Origin: Mesorhizobium koreense
GTDB taxonomy: Bacteria > Pseudomonadota > Alphaproteobacteria > Rhizobiales > Rhizobiaceae
Length of the DNA: 64,000 bases
Reading direction: 5' to 3'
Assembly (NCBI RefSeq): GCF_031656215.1
Contig: NZ_CP134228.1
Coordinates: forward strand, 2,561,001-2,625,000
How positions within the stretch are numbered: position 1 is the stretch's first letter; every line of letters starts with the position of its first letter. The notes below the pieces were generated by a model that did not search any database, had not been told where the DNA came from, and was given only the letters and a program-made list of their open reading frames with translations. A program made the translations under genes and the position numbers. Positions 7,922 through 16,487 of this stretch are shown here, piece by piece.

Positions 7922-9917
7922 CTCGCTGATAAAGCTCGGCCAGCTCGCGGTGTGCCTCGCCCTGGTGCTGAGCGTCTATGCGGTGGTCCAGGCCGTCCTG
8001 TCGGTCACGGGCCGAGCGCCTGCAAGGCTGCGTGCGGCGCGCAACGTGCTCTACGCCAATGTCGCGCTGGTGAGTTTCGGCTGCGTAATGCTGATCTGGT
8101 CTTTCGCGACGCTCGATTTCTCCGTCGCCTATGTCGCCCAGAACGGCAGTTCGCAGCTTCCGATGATCTACCGGCTGACGGCGATGTGGGGGGCGCATGA
8201 AGGCTCGCTCATGCTGTGGCTGTGGTATCTGACCATCCTGTCGGCGGTGGCGGCCTGGCTGCATTTCCGCGACCATCCGCTTTCCATGCCGTGGGTGATC
8301 GCGACATTGGCGACAGTTCAGTTGGGCTTCCTCGCCTTCATCGTCTTCTTGTCCAATCCATTCCTGACGATGACCCCGCCGCTCAGCGAGGGGCAGGATC
8401 TCAATCCGCTGCTCCAGGATCCCGGCCTCGTCTTCCATCCGCCGGTGCTTTATCTCGGCTATGTCGGCTTCGCGGTCCCGTTCGCCTTCGCGCTCGCCTC
8501 GCTCATCCGCACGCAGGCCGGCACGGAATGGGTGAGGGTGGTCAGGGGCTGGACACTGTTCGCCTGGACGATGCTGACCAGCGGCATATTGATGGGCGGC
8601 TTCTGGGCCTATTACGAACTCGGCTGGGGCGGCTATTGGGGTTGGGACCCGGTCGAGAATGCCTCGCTGATGCCGTGGCTCACCGGCACCGCGCTTCTCC
8701 ATTCGATGATGGCGCAGGACAAGCGCGGCCTCTTCCGCACATGGAACGTATTCCTGGTCGTCACCACCTTCCTGCTGACGCTGATCGGCACCTTCCTGGT
8801 GCGCTCCGGCGTGCTCACCTCCGTCCATGCATTCGCCGTCGATCCCGGACGTGGCGCCTACATGCTGGGCTTCCTCACCATGGTGATGCTGGTCGGCTAT
8901 GGCCTCATCATTCTGCGCGCCGAGCGGCTTTCGGCGGACACGCTGGTGGAAAGCGCCTGGTCGCGCGAAAGCGCCATCCTTGCCAACAACGTGCTGCTCC
9001 TGGTTGCCGCCGCCACGGTCTTCGTCGGCATGCTCTACCCGCTCTTCGTGGAAGCCGTTTCCGGTGAACGCCTGAGCGTCGGCGCGCCTTATTTCAACAA
9101 AGTCGTCGTGCCGCTGATGCTTGCGGTCGTGTTCCTTCTCGGTATCGGTCCGTCGATCCCATGGCGCAGGATGAACCCGCGACGGCTCGCGATCGGGTTC
9201 AGGGTCCCGGTGCTGGCGGCAGTCCTCGCCCTCGTCGTTACGCTCGCCTTCGGTGTTCACAACGCGCTGACTGCCGTGGCGATCCTCGCCGTCTCCTTTG
9301 CCGCCGCCGCGACCCTCGTCGATGTCGTCACCGGCGTCGTAGCACGGCAACGAACCACCTGCGAGCCGCTATGGCTTGCAGCGGCGCGGGCGTTTGCCAT
9401 CGGCCGGCGGCGCTATGGCGGGCTGATCGTTCATTTCGGCATCGCGCTGATCGGCGCAGGTATCATCGCGTCGGGTCTGTTCCAGACCGCCGTCACCGTG
9501 TCGCTCAAGCCGGGCGACAGTTTCGAGCTTGCCGGCAACGTCGTCACGCTGCGCGGCGTCGAGGACGCGAACGGCCCGGGCTATAGCGGCCGCGCCGCGG
9601 CGCTCAGCGTCTCGAAAGACGGCGTGCCGCTCACCGAAATGCGGCCCGAGAAGCGCTTCTACCGCGTGCGCTCGATGGCGACGACCGAGATCGCCATCCG
9701 TTCCTCGCTCGCCGGCGATCTCTACATGGTGGCGGGCGACGAGACGGCGGAAGGCGGCATCGTCATCCGCGGCTACTGGAACCCGCTGGTGAACTGGATA
9801 TGGACTGGCTGGCTGGTCGTCGCCTTCGGCGCGCTGTTGTCGCTTTCCAGCGCGAGACGGAAACGCGCGCCGCGCGCGGTGCCGGCGACGGGGATCGAGG
9901 GGGTACCGGCGGAATGA
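7914..9917 (+). CDS. ccmF: Cytochrome c heme lyase subunit CcmF
   Basis: CcmF ligates heme from CcmE to apocytochromes at the periplasmic face of the inner membrane. The 667-residue protein is polytopic, with the tryptophan-rich WWD signature (GWGGYWGWDPVENASLMPWL), a GAHEGSLMLW block and the C-terminal region preceding a last helix (WIWTGWLVVAFGALLSL). The ATG at 7914 overlaps the MocR gene by eight bases; longer in-frame starts would read inside that gene and lack a ribosome site. It is the first of an uninterrupted ccmF-G-H-I series with four-base overlaps. Because it sits behind haoAB it probably serves multiheme HaoA; a general role is also possible if no other ccmF exists. Confidence 0.93.
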   Translation: MVDSLIKLGQLAVCLALVLSVYAVVQAVLSVTGRAPARLRAARNVLYANVALVSFGCVMLIWSFATLDFSVAYVAQNGSSQLPMIYRLTAMWGAHEGSLMLWLWYLTILSAVAAWLHFRDHPLSMPWVIATLATVQLGFLAFIVFLSNPFLTMTPPLSEGQDLNPLLQDPGLVFHPPVLYLGYVGFAVPFAFALASLIRTQAGTEWVRVVRGWTLFAWTMLTSGILMGGFWAYYELGWGGYWGWDPVENASLMPWLTGTALLHSMMAQDKRGLFRTWNVFLVVTTFLLTLIGTFLVRSGVLTSVHAFAVDPGRGAYMLGFLTMVMLVGYGLIILRAERLSADTLVESAWSRESAILANNVLLLVAAATVFVGMLYPLFVEAVSGERLSVGAPYFNKVVVPLMLAVVFLLGIGPSIPWRRMNPRRLAIGFRVPVLAAVLALVVTLAFGVHNALTAVAILAVSFAAAATLVDVVTGVVARQRTTCEPLWLAAARAFAIGRRRYGGLIVHFGIALIGAGIIASGLFQTAVTVSLKPGDSFELAGNVVTLRGVEDANGPGYSGRAAALSVSKDGVPLTEMRPEKRFYRVRSMATTEIAIRSSLAGDLYMVAGDETAEGGIVIRGYWNPLVNWIWTGWLVVAFGALLSLSSARRKRAPRAVPATGIEGVPAE

Positions 9918-10474
9918 CCGCGCTCGCTGCGAAAATGCGCGCCGCGCCGCGCTGGAAATGGCTGCTCGGCGGCGCGGTGGTTGCCATACCGCTCCTGCTC
10001 GGCATCGGGCTCACCAGGGACCCGTCCTTCATCCCGTCCATGGTCGTCGGGCATCAGATTCCCGCATTCGAACTGGCGAAGCTTTCCGGCGAAGGCAAGG
10101 TCGCCTCCAGCGAACTTGTTGGCAAGCCTTTCGTGGTCAATTTCTGGGCGTCATGGTGCGTCTCGTGCCGCGAAGAGCATCCGGTCCTCATCGCGCTCGG
10201 CAATGAGGCCGCCCGTTCCGGCAGCTTTTCGATGGTAGGCATCAACTATCGCGACGGCCGCTCGGCCGCGCTCTCCTATCTCGAAAAGCACGGGAGCTTC
10301 CCCTACCCGTCGGGTGTCGACGGGCGCGGCCGCACCGGCATCGACTTTGGCGTGTACGGCATGCCGGAAACCTATTTCGTCGATGCGGGCGGCATCGTGC
10401 GCGCCCGGCATGTCGGTCCGCTGACCGGAGAGGCCATCGCGAAGAACCTCGCGCTCATCGGAGCGCAGCCATGA
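9914..10474 (+). CDS. ccmG: CcmG/DsbE thiol:disulfide interchange protein
   Basis: This is a membrane-anchored periplasmic thioredoxin of 186 residues that keeps apocytochrome CxxCH thiols reduced. An N-terminal anchor (about residues 15-35) is followed by a thioredoxin fold with FVVNFWASWCVSCREEHP, and a cis-Pro loop in GVYGMPETYFVD; the latter is diagnostic for CcmG. The active site is WCVSC, whereas WCEPC or WCxPC is usual, so the conserved Pro is replaced by Ser. The start overlaps the ccmF stop (ATGA). Confidence 0.92.
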   Translation: MTALAAKMRAAPRWKWLLGGAVVAIPLLLGIGLTRDPSFIPSMVVGHQIPAFELAKLSGEGKVASSELVGKPFVVNFWASWCVSCREEHPVLIALGNEAARSGSFSMVGINYRDGRSAALSYLEKHGSFPYPSGVDGRGRTGIDFGVYGMPETYFVDAGGIVRARHVGPLTGEAIAKNLALIGAQP

Positions 10475-10929
10475 CCAGATTATCCTTCCTGTTGGCCGCT
10501 TTCCTGCTGCTGACGGCCTCGGCCGAGCCCGCTTCCTTCCGCACGGAGGCCGCGCAGGAAGAGACGGTGCGGGCGATCGCGGTCAAGCTCAGATGCCCGG
10601 TCTGCCAGAGCGAGAACATCCTCGATTCCCAGTCGGGCACGGCAAAGGAGATGATGACGATCCTGCGCGAACAACTCGCAGAGGGACGCTCGGAGGCCGA
10701 GATCGTAGAGTTCTTCCGCAGCCGGTACGGCGACTACGTCATGCTCTCGCCGCCGGCTTCGGGGTATGGCGGCCTCGTCTGGGCCGCGCCCCTCCTTCTG
10801 CTTCTTGCCGGCGGCGGGGCCTATCTTCTCCTGCTTCGCCGCAGCACACGCGCTTCGGGCATGCTCGATGCTACCGCATCTGGACAGAGCCCGTTGACGG
10901 AACAGCATTTGAAGGGGCTCGAACTATGA
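10471..10929 (+). CDS. ccmH: Cytochrome c-type biogenesis protein CcmH (CycL)
   Basis: CcmH is a 152-residue periplasmic thiol protein that acts with CcmF and CcmI in heme ligation. A cleavable or anchoring N-terminal signal is followed by the family motif LRCPVCQSENILDS, then a three-helix bundle (MTILREQLAEGRSEAEIVEFFRSRYGDYV in two segments) and a C-terminal membrane helix (GLVWAAPLLLLLAGGGAYLL). The ATG overlaps the ccmG stop by four bases and the stop overlaps ccmI likewise. Confidence 0.93.
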   Translation: MTRLSFLLAAFLLLTASAEPASFRTEAAQEETVRAIAVKLRCPVCQSENILDSQSGTAKEMMTILREQLAEGRSEAEIVEFFRSRYGDYVMLSPPASGYGGLVWAAPLLLLLAGGGAYLLLLRRSTRASGMLDATASGQSPLTEQHLKGLEL

Positions 10930-11876
10930 TTGTCACCCTTGTCTCGCTTCTTCTCTGCGCCGCTGTCGTCGCGCTGACGGTAAGCCCGTTGTTCCGTAAA
11001 GGCGGCAACGAGCCGCTCGGCAGGGGGCTGGAGGATGATAGTCCGATCCGCCGCTGGCAGGAGGAAAAGGACAGGCTGACCGCGCAATTGCGCGAAAACG
11101 ACCTGGCGCTCGCGGAAGGCCGTGTCGATGCTGCTGCGCATTCCTCCATCGCGGCGCGGTTGGCGGCAGACGCCGACCACGCCCTCGTCAGGCTGCGCCG
11201 GGCGCGCGAAGGCCTGACGCCGGTGGCAGCGGAGACCGCGCGCCGCATAAGACTGCCCGTTGCGGCAACCGCAGCCGTGCTGGTCATGGCTGCGACCTAT
11301 GGCGTGCACGCCTTCGCCTCGCTCGGCGACATCGACAGGACGCGCTCGCCGCATGCGAATGGCGAAATGCCGGTAAATGCCGCTAAGGGCGGTGCGAGCA
11401 TGCCCCTCGGAGCCGACGGCGCGCCGGATATTGGCGCGATGGTCGCCCGACTGGAGGCAAGGGTGAACGGCGGCGACTATACGCCCGAGGATGCGGCGAT
11501 GCTTCTGAGAAGCTACCGCGCGCTCGGTCGGGACGCCGATGCGCGGGCGCTGTTGCCGAAGGCCATCAAGGCCTTTCCGGACGACATGAGGCTCAAGCTG
11601 ACTTTCGTCGAGACGGCGCTCGGCAGTTCCGATCCGGCCGATCTCACCGAGGCAAAGAAGATGGTCGCGGAGATGCTTGCGGCACAGCCCGACCTGCCCG
11701 AGGCGCGCTGGTACCACAGCCTGTTCCTCGTCATGGAAGGCCATATCGACGAGGCCCGCAAGGAATTGCATGCGCTCCAGCCGCTTGTCGCCAAGATCCC
11801 CGAGGCGGCCAAGGCGGTGTCGAGCCTTCTCGACCGCCTCGACATTCCCGAACATCAACAACTCCCACCCAAATAG
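10926..11876 (+). CDS. ccmI: Cytochrome c-type biogenesis protein CcmI (CycH), TPR chaperone
   Basis: CcmI presents apocytochrome c to the CcmFH ligation complex. The 316-residue protein starts [19 protein letters not shown], followed by a cytoplasmic loop with a coiled-coil-like Glu/Arg/Leu stretch, a second helix (about 101-120, [20 protein letters not shown]), and a periplasmic domain with helical repeats ([20 protein letters not shown], then two or three further TPR-like pairs). The four-base ATGA overlap with ccmH fixes the start. The periplasmic part is shorter than in many alphaproteobacterial CcmI proteins. Confidence 0.88.
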   Translation: MIVTLVSLLLCAAVVALTVSPLFRKGGNEPLGRGLEDDSPIRRWQEEKDRLTAQLRENDLALAEGRVDAAAHSSIAARLAADADHALVRLRRAREGLTPVAAETARRIRLPVAATAAVLVMAATYGVHAFASLGDIDRTRSPHANGEMPVNAAKGGASMPLGADGAPDIGAMVARLEARVNGGDYTPEDAAMLLRSYRALGRDADARALLPKAIKAFPDDMRLKLTFVETALGSSDPADLTEAKKMVAEMLAAQPDLPEARWYHSLFLVMEGHIDEARKELHALQPLVAKIPEAAKAVSSLLDRLDIPEHQQLPPK

Positions 11877-11890
11877 GCAGGAGCCGGAAA

Positions 11891-13174
11891 ATGGCACATC
11901 TCAGCGCTATGCCCGATCTCGAAACCGAGCCCATACAGCTCTGGGGCACCGGTCCGGACTACGACGACATCTTCCGCATGTCGCTGATGGAACTGAAGCG
12001 GGAAGGGCGCTACCGCGTCTTCCAGGAGCACCGCCGGCTGGTCGGCGAATTCCCGCTTTCGGTCGCCGTCAGCGACAAGGGGGAGAGCACGGTCACAGTC
12101 TGGTGCTCGAACGATTACCTCAACATGGGCCAGCATGGCGAAGTCCGCGCGGCGATGAAGCAGGCGGTCGATACGTTCGGGGCGGGCGCCGGCGGCACGC
12201 GCAACATATCGGGCAACCATTCGCCGATCGTGGCGCTGGAACGAGAGCTCGCCGCGCTGCACGGCAAGGAGGCGGCGCTGGTCTTCGGCTGCGGCTACCT
12301 CGCCAATCTGGCGACGCTGGCGACGCTCGGCCAGTTGCTTCCCGATTGCGTCATCGTCTCGGACGAACTGAACCACGCCTCGATGATCCAGGGCATCAAG
12401 GCAAGCCGCGCCGAGAAGCGCATCTTCCTGCATAACGACCTGCTCCATCTGGAGGAGATCCTGCGCAGCATCCCCAAATCCCGCTGCAAGGTGGTGGCCT
12501 TCGAGTCGGTCTATTCCATGGACGGCGACATCGCCCCGATCGCGGATATCGTCGAAATCTGCGAACGCTACGGGGCCATGGCCTATCTCGACGAGGTTCA
12601 TGCGGTCGGCATGTATGGAGCGACTGGCGCGGGCGTAGCTGAGCGTGACGGCATCGGCAGCCGCGTCGGGCTCGTTCAGGGCACGCTGGCCAAGGCATTC
12701 GGTGTCATTGGCGGCTATATCGCGGGCTCCGCGGTTATGGTCGACGCCATCCGCAGCCATGCCAACGGCTTCATCTTCACCTCGGCCCTGCCGCCGCCGG
12801 TGGCCGAAGCGGCGCTCGCCAGCGTCAGGCATTTGAGGGCCAGCGGAAGCGCGCGGGCGGCACTGCACGAGAATGTCCGCAAGCTGCGCAGCCTGCTTCG
12901 GCAAGCGCGCATCCCCTTCCTTGACGGGCCGAGCCATATCGTGCCCGTGATGGTGGGCGATCCGGTCAGGTGCAAGGCCGTCAGCGATCTCCTGATCGAG
13001 CGCCATGCAATCTATGTGCAGCCGATCAACTATCCGACCGTGCCGCGCGGCACCGAAAGGCTGCGGATCACGACGTCGCCGGCCCATACCGATGCCATGG
13101 CGGAAGCGCTCGTTGCTGCTCTCTCGGAATGCTGGCGCGACCTGAGATTGCCGCTTGCGGCGGATGGTATCTGA
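11891..13174 (+). CDS. hemA: 5-aminolevulinate synthase
   Basis: ALAS condenses glycine and succinyl-CoA to 5-aminolevulinate, the first step of heme synthesis in alphaproteobacteria. The 427-residue PLP enzyme shows [44 protein letters not shown] and the PLP lysine in [16 protein letters not shown], with C-terminal [16 protein letters not shown] typical of ALAS and not of KBL or BioF. The start has a GGAG ribosome site 14 bases after ccmI. Being in an operon with haoA and heme-ligation genes, it is probably an extra, pathway-dedicated copy; whether a housekeeping hemA exists elsewhere cannot be seen. Confidence 0.93.
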   Translation: MAHLSAMPDLETEPIQLWGTGPDYDDIFRMSLMELKREGRYRVFQEHRRLVGEFPLSVAVSDKGESTVTVWCSNDYLNMGQHGEVRAAMKQAVDTFGAGAGGTRNISGNHSPIVALERELAALHGKEAALVFGCGYLANLATLATLGQLLPDCVIVSDELNHASMIQGIKASRAEKRIFLHNDLLHLEEILRSIPKSRCKVVAFESVYSMDGDIAPIADIVEICERYGAMAYLDEVHAVGMYGATGAGVAERDGIGSRVGLVQGTLAKAFGVIGGYIAGSAVMVDAIRSHANGFIFTSALPPPVAEAALASVRHLRASGSARAALHENVRKLRSLLRQARIPFLDGPSHIVPVMVGDPVRCKAVSDLLIERHAIYVQPINYPTVPRGTERLRITTSPAHTDAMAEALVAALSECWRDLRLPLAADGI

Positions 13175-13624
13175 ATGGCGGGTCGGACCAGGAAGACCAG
13201 GCGACTGATCGCGCTCAGCGGAGCCGGCGCGGCGCTCAGCCTTGCCGTCGGCCTCGTGCTGGTGGCGCTGAGGGACGACATCGTCTTCTTCCGCTCGCCG
13301 TCCGAAGTCCTGACCGGTGCGGCCGAGGGAAAGCAGTTGCGGCTGGGCGGAATGGTGGAGGACGGCAGCATCGTGCGTTCGACGGACGGGCTCCATGTGA
13401 CCTTCCACGTGACCGACGGTTCCGGCTCCGTGCCGGTCTCCTACCGCGGCGTCCTGCCGAACCTCTTCCGCGAAGGGCAGGGCGTCGTGGTGGAGGGCGC
13501 GATGCATGGCGGAACGTTCGAGGCGGCGAGCGTCCTTGCCAAGCATGACGAGAACTACATGCCGAGGGAAGTCAAGGCAGCGCTCGAAAAGGGCGGTTAC
13601 GTCGAGGCTCGCGACCGGCAATAG
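13175..13624 (+). CDS. ccmE: Cytochrome c-type biogenesis protein CcmE (heme chaperone)
   Basis: CcmE carries heme covalently on a histidine and hands it to CcmF. The 149-residue protein has a basic N-terminus, one membrane anchor (about 11-31) and an OB-fold domain ending in the heme-binding motif LAKHDENYMP, with His124 and Tyr128 at the usual spacing. The ATG abuts the hemA stop. Genes ccmA, B, C and D, which load CcmE, are not in this cluster and must come from elsewhere in the genome. Confidence 0.93.
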   Translation: MAGRTRKTRRLIALSGAGAALSLAVGLVLVALRDDIVFFRSPSEVLTGAAEGKQLRLGGMVEDGSIVRSTDGLHVTFHVTDGSGSVPVSYRGVLPNLFREGQGVVVEGAMHGGTFEAASVLAKHDENYMPREVKAALEKGGYVEARDRQ

Positions 13625-13672
13625 CGGGCCGGCATCGCTACCCGCAATTCCACCGACGAAAAGGAGAACCCC

Positions 13673-14125
13673 ATGCGTTACGTGATGATGGCTGCGGCGT
13701 GCGTCGCGCTGACGTGGTCCGCTCTAGCGAGCGCGAACGCGGCCGAAGTAGAGGTGAAGATGCTCAACAAGGGCGAAAAGGGCGTCATGGTGTTCGAGCC
13801 CGATCTCGTACGCATCCAGCCCGGCGACAGCGTCCATTTCGTCGCCGTGAACAAGGGCCACGATGCGCAGAGCATCGAGGGCATGCTGCCGGACGGCGCG
13901 GAGCCTTTCGCCGGCGAGATGAACAAGGACGTCACCGTCACCTTCACCGTTCCGGGCGTCTATGGCGTGAAATGCAAGCCGCACTACCCGATGGGCATGG
14001 TGGCGCTGGTGGTCGTCGGCACGCCAGCGAATGTGGACGCCGCCAAGGCGGTGAAGCATCCGGGCAAGGCGAAGAAGGCCTTTGAGGCGATCTTCGAGGA
14101 ATACGGGAAGACCGCCCCGGAGTGA
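13673..14125 (+). CDS. Pseudoazurin (type 1 copper protein)
   Basis: This is a small soluble periplasmic electron carrier of 150 residues. The signal peptide ends near ANA at residue 23. The copper ligands fit the pseudoazurin pattern: His63 in NKGHDAQSI, then Cys101, His104 and Met109 in VKCKPHYPMGMVALV, followed by the helical C-terminal extension that separates pseudoazurins from plastocyanins. A ribosome site (AAGGAGAA) precedes the ATG, 48 bases after ccmE. No cytochrome c554 or cM552 gene accompanies haoA, so this protein is the best candidate for the HAO electron acceptor (inference); pseudoazurin also serves denitrification enzymes in related bacteria. Confidence 0.92.
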   Translation: MRYVMMAAACVALTWSALASANAAEVEVKMLNKGEKGVMVFEPDLVRIQPGDSVHFVAVNKGHDAQSIEGMLPDGAEPFAGEMNKDVTVTFTVPGVYGVKCKPHYPMGMVALVVVGTPANVDAAKAVKHPGKAKKAFEAIFEEYGKTAPE

Positions 14126-14187
14126 CTGAAGAGATGCCGGTTTTGCCGAGGAGTGATGCCGTGGCATCACGCCGCCGGCAGCGATCG

Positions 14188-14958
14188 TTATCCGCCAGCC
14201 ATCTGCTCCGCGATCTTCCGTCCAGCCGTCAACAGTGCGCTTCCAGCGCTCTCGATGAGTTCGTCGGTCTGGCGTTGCTCCGGAGCGGACAGGCTGATGG
14301 CAGCGATGGGATAGGAGAGATCGTCGAGGATGGGAACGCCTATGCACATGGCACTCTCTTCATTCTCGCCGATCTCGATCGCATATCCGCGAGCGCGAAT
14401 CTCCTTCAACTGCCGGCGCAGCACGCTCGAGTCCACGATTGACCGATAGGTCTGCTCCGGCAGCCCCCTGGCGAGGAGTGCGTCGCGTGCGGTGTCGCTC
14501 AGGTGCGCGAGGATGGCCTTGCCGAGCGCTGTGGTATGAAGCGGGTTTCTGCTGCCGACCCTTGCCTGCATGCGCAGGGTCCGCGTCGATTCGATGATCT
14601 CGATGTAGACGATCTGGCCGTCGGATTCGATGGCAAGATTGATGGTCTCGTTGAATGTCTGATTGAGTTCCCGCATCACCGGAACGGCTACCTGCCGCAA
14701 CCGGTGCATGCTTCCGTCGGTGCGGGCGAGATTGCGGAACCGCATACCGATACCATAGCGGTCCCGATCGGCGTCATGGGACAGGAACATCGTGGCGCTC
14801 AACGTCTGGAGATAGCGGAACACCGTCGTCTTCGGCATGCCGAGAGAATTCGCCACCTCGGTCAACGAAACATCGCGTCCGCTCTCCGCTATGAATTCCA
14901 GCACTTTGATCGCCTTGAAGACAGGCGCGACGATGTAGTCCTCATTCGGCAATCTCAA
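14188..14958 (-). CDS. IclR-family transcriptional regulator
   Basis: The 256-residue protein has the IclR winged helix (APVFKAIKVLEFIAE; VSLTEVANSLGMPKTTVFRYL) and the effector domain with TALGKAILAHLS and GYAIEIGENEESAMCIGVPI. I choose the TTG start at 14958 because a near-perfect AAGGAGG lies seven bases upstream, the length matches the family, and it leaves a 138-bp divergent regulatory region. An ATG at 15057 in the same frame has no good ribosome site and would leave only 39 bp. It probably controls the divergent RraA-like and ABC transporter genes; the effector is unknown. Confidence 0.85.
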   Translation of the reverse strand: MRLPNEDYIVAPVFKAIKVLEFIAESGRDVSLTEVANSLGMPKTTVFRYLQTLSATMFLSHDADRDRYGIGMRFRNLARTDGSMHRLRQVAVPVMRELNQTFNETINLAIESDGQIVYIEIIESTRTLRMQARVGSRNPLHTTALGKAILAHLSDTARDALLARGLPEQTYRSIVDSSVLRRQLKEIRARGYAIEIGENEESAMCIGVPILDDLSYPIAAISLSAPEQRQTDELIESAGSALLTAGRKIAEQMAGG

Positions 14959-15096
14959 CGAGAAGCCTCCTTTTTTCGTCAGGCGAAACAGCGGTTTCTT
15001 TACACGGAACCCTGCCAATGCTCTGTTCGATCTGTCAATCCCCGGCTTGGTGCCCATCCAGGCGAGAGGTTTGGTTTTCGTCAGAAAGGAGATGTC

Positions 15097-15780
15097 GTGA
15101 GCACAGCGGCTGCAAGAATTTCCGGATCCTCCGCCAAGTCGTGGCTGCAAGCGACCGAGCGCCTGAGCACGGCCCTGGTTCTCGATATCCTCGATAGCAA
15201 AGGCCTCAGGCATCAGGCGCTGCGGCCCGGGATCCTCGCGCGTACCACGCAGAAACCGACCGTTGGCTTTGCGAAGACATTGCTTTGGGTGAATTTCGCG
15301 CACGACGATCCCACTACCTATGACCTCGAACTCAAGGCGATCGACAGCCTGGAGCCGGGAGAGATCGTCGTCTGCGCCACCGGCAACTCTTCGCGGGCGG
15401 GCATATGGGGAGAATTGCTGACGACGGCTGCGATGCAACGCGGCGCGGTTGGCATCGTGACGGACGGAGCCATACGCGACATCGCCCAGATGGATGCGAT
15501 GGGCTTCCCCGTATTCTCGCGTTCCATCTCTCCCTACGACAGCTTCAACCGCCAGAAGGTCTTCGCCCTCGATATCCGGGTCGAGATCGACGGAGTGACG
15601 ATAGAGCCTGGAGACGTCATCGTCGCCGACCGGGACGGCGTTGCGGTGGTGCCGGCGCAGCTATCCGACGAGGTTCTTGCCGATGCGCTGGAAAAGGCGG
15701 GCAAGGAGGATCAGTTCCGGGATGCCGTCAAGGGCGGCATGGGGCTGCTCGAGGCATACGAGAAATTCCATGTCCTCTGA
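15097..15780 (+). CDS. RraA-like/HMG-aldolase family protein
   Basis: This 227-residue protein belongs to the RraA fold, which includes 4-hydroxy-4-methyl-2-oxoglutarate aldolases, oxaloacetate decarboxylases and RNase E inhibitors. Characteristic blocks are ALVLDILDSKGLRHQAL, GEIVVCATGNSSRAGIWGEL and GAVGIVTDGAIRDIAQMD, whose Arg-Asp is the substrate- and metal-binding pair. Start is a GTG with AGAAAGGAG upstream. It opens a + strand operon with two ABC permeases and a binding protein under a divergent IclR gene, pointing to a catabolic enzyme for a taken-up compound and not to RNase E control. Confidence 0.82.
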   Translation: MSTAAARISGSSAKSWLQATERLSTALVLDILDSKGLRHQALRPGILARTTQKPTVGFAKTLLWVNFAHDDPTTYDLELKAIDSLEPGEIVVCATGNSSRAGIWGELLTTAAMQRGAVGIVTDGAIRDIAQMDAMGFPVFSRSISPYDSFNRQKVFALDIRVEIDGVTIEPGDVIVADRDGVAVVPAQLSDEVLADALEKAGKEDQFRDAVKGGMGLLEAYEKFHVL

Positions 15781-15812
15781 GAATTACGACTTACCGCCCG
15801 GAATGGTGCCGG

Positions 15813-16481
15813 ATGAGCTATGAGTTCGATTTCACGGACGTCTTCGCGGCCTGGCCGGAGCTGCTGCAGGGGCTGACCGCGACGCTGATACTCTCGGCGC
15901 TGGGAATGATCATCGGGATGGCGGTCTCGGTTGCCGGCGCGCTTGGCAAGACCTCGGGGCCGGCATGGCTCCGCTGGGTCATCAACGAGTATATCGAGCT
16001 GATCCGCAACACGCCGCTCCTGATCCAGATATTCGTGATCTATTTCGGTCTGCCGGTGCTCGGCTTCAGATTGTCGTCGAACGCGGCGGCGCTGCTGGCG
16101 CTGGTCGTCAATGTGGGCGCCTATGGCATCGAGATCATCCGCGCCGGCATCGAGAGTATCCAGAAGGGCCAGATCGAGGCGGGCAGGGCGCTTGGCCTGC
16201 GGCCTTTGCTGATATTCCGCTTCATCGTCCTGAAACCCGCCATCCAGGCGATCTATCCCTCGCTGACCAGCCTGTTCATCATGTTGCTGCTCAACACCAG
16301 CGTCTGTTCGGTGATCGCGGCAACCGAGTTGACGGCGGTAGCGAGCAACATCCAGTCACGCAATTTCCGCAGCTTCGAAATCTACTTCGTCGTCACGCTG
16401 ATGTATCTCGGCCTGTCCATCTTCTTCTGGACAGTCTTCGCCGCGATCGAGCGCGCGTTCCTGCGCATCCCCACGCGGTAG
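15813..16481 (+). CDS. Polar amino acid-type ABC transporter permease (HisM/GlnP family)
   Basis: The 222-residue inner-membrane protein has about five helices and the family's EAA-type cytoplasmic loop (QIEAGRALGLRPLLIFRFIVLKP split around the Gly-Leu pair). The N-terminal LIRNTPLLIQIFVIYFGLP block is typical of His/Glu/Asp amino acid permeases. The ATG at 15813 is preceded by GGTGCCGG and lies 32 bases after the RraA-like gene. It pairs with the next permease. No ATP-binding gene is present in this cluster. Confidence 0.88.
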   Translation: MSYEFDFTDVFAAWPELLQGLTATLILSALGMIIGMAVSVAGALGKTSGPAWLRWVINEYIELIRNTPLLIQIFVIYFGLPVLGFRLSSNAAALLALVVNVGAYGIEIIRAGIESIQKGQIEAGRALGLRPLLIFRFIVLKPAIQAIYPSLTSLFIMLLLNTSVCSVIAATELTAVASNIQSRNFRSFEIYFVVTLMYLGLSIFFWTVFAAIERAFLRIPTR

Positions 16482-16487
16482 CCCAGG

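Noticed and set aside
11855-13621. A 588-codon - strand open frame opposite hemA and ccmE
   Set aside because: No start signal or recognisable domain; ALAS and CcmE motifs on the + strand account for the region.
13673-14125. Plastocyanin or amicyanin as identity of the copper protein
   Set aside because: The C-x2-H-x4-M ligand pattern and the helical C-terminal extension fit pseudoazurin better.
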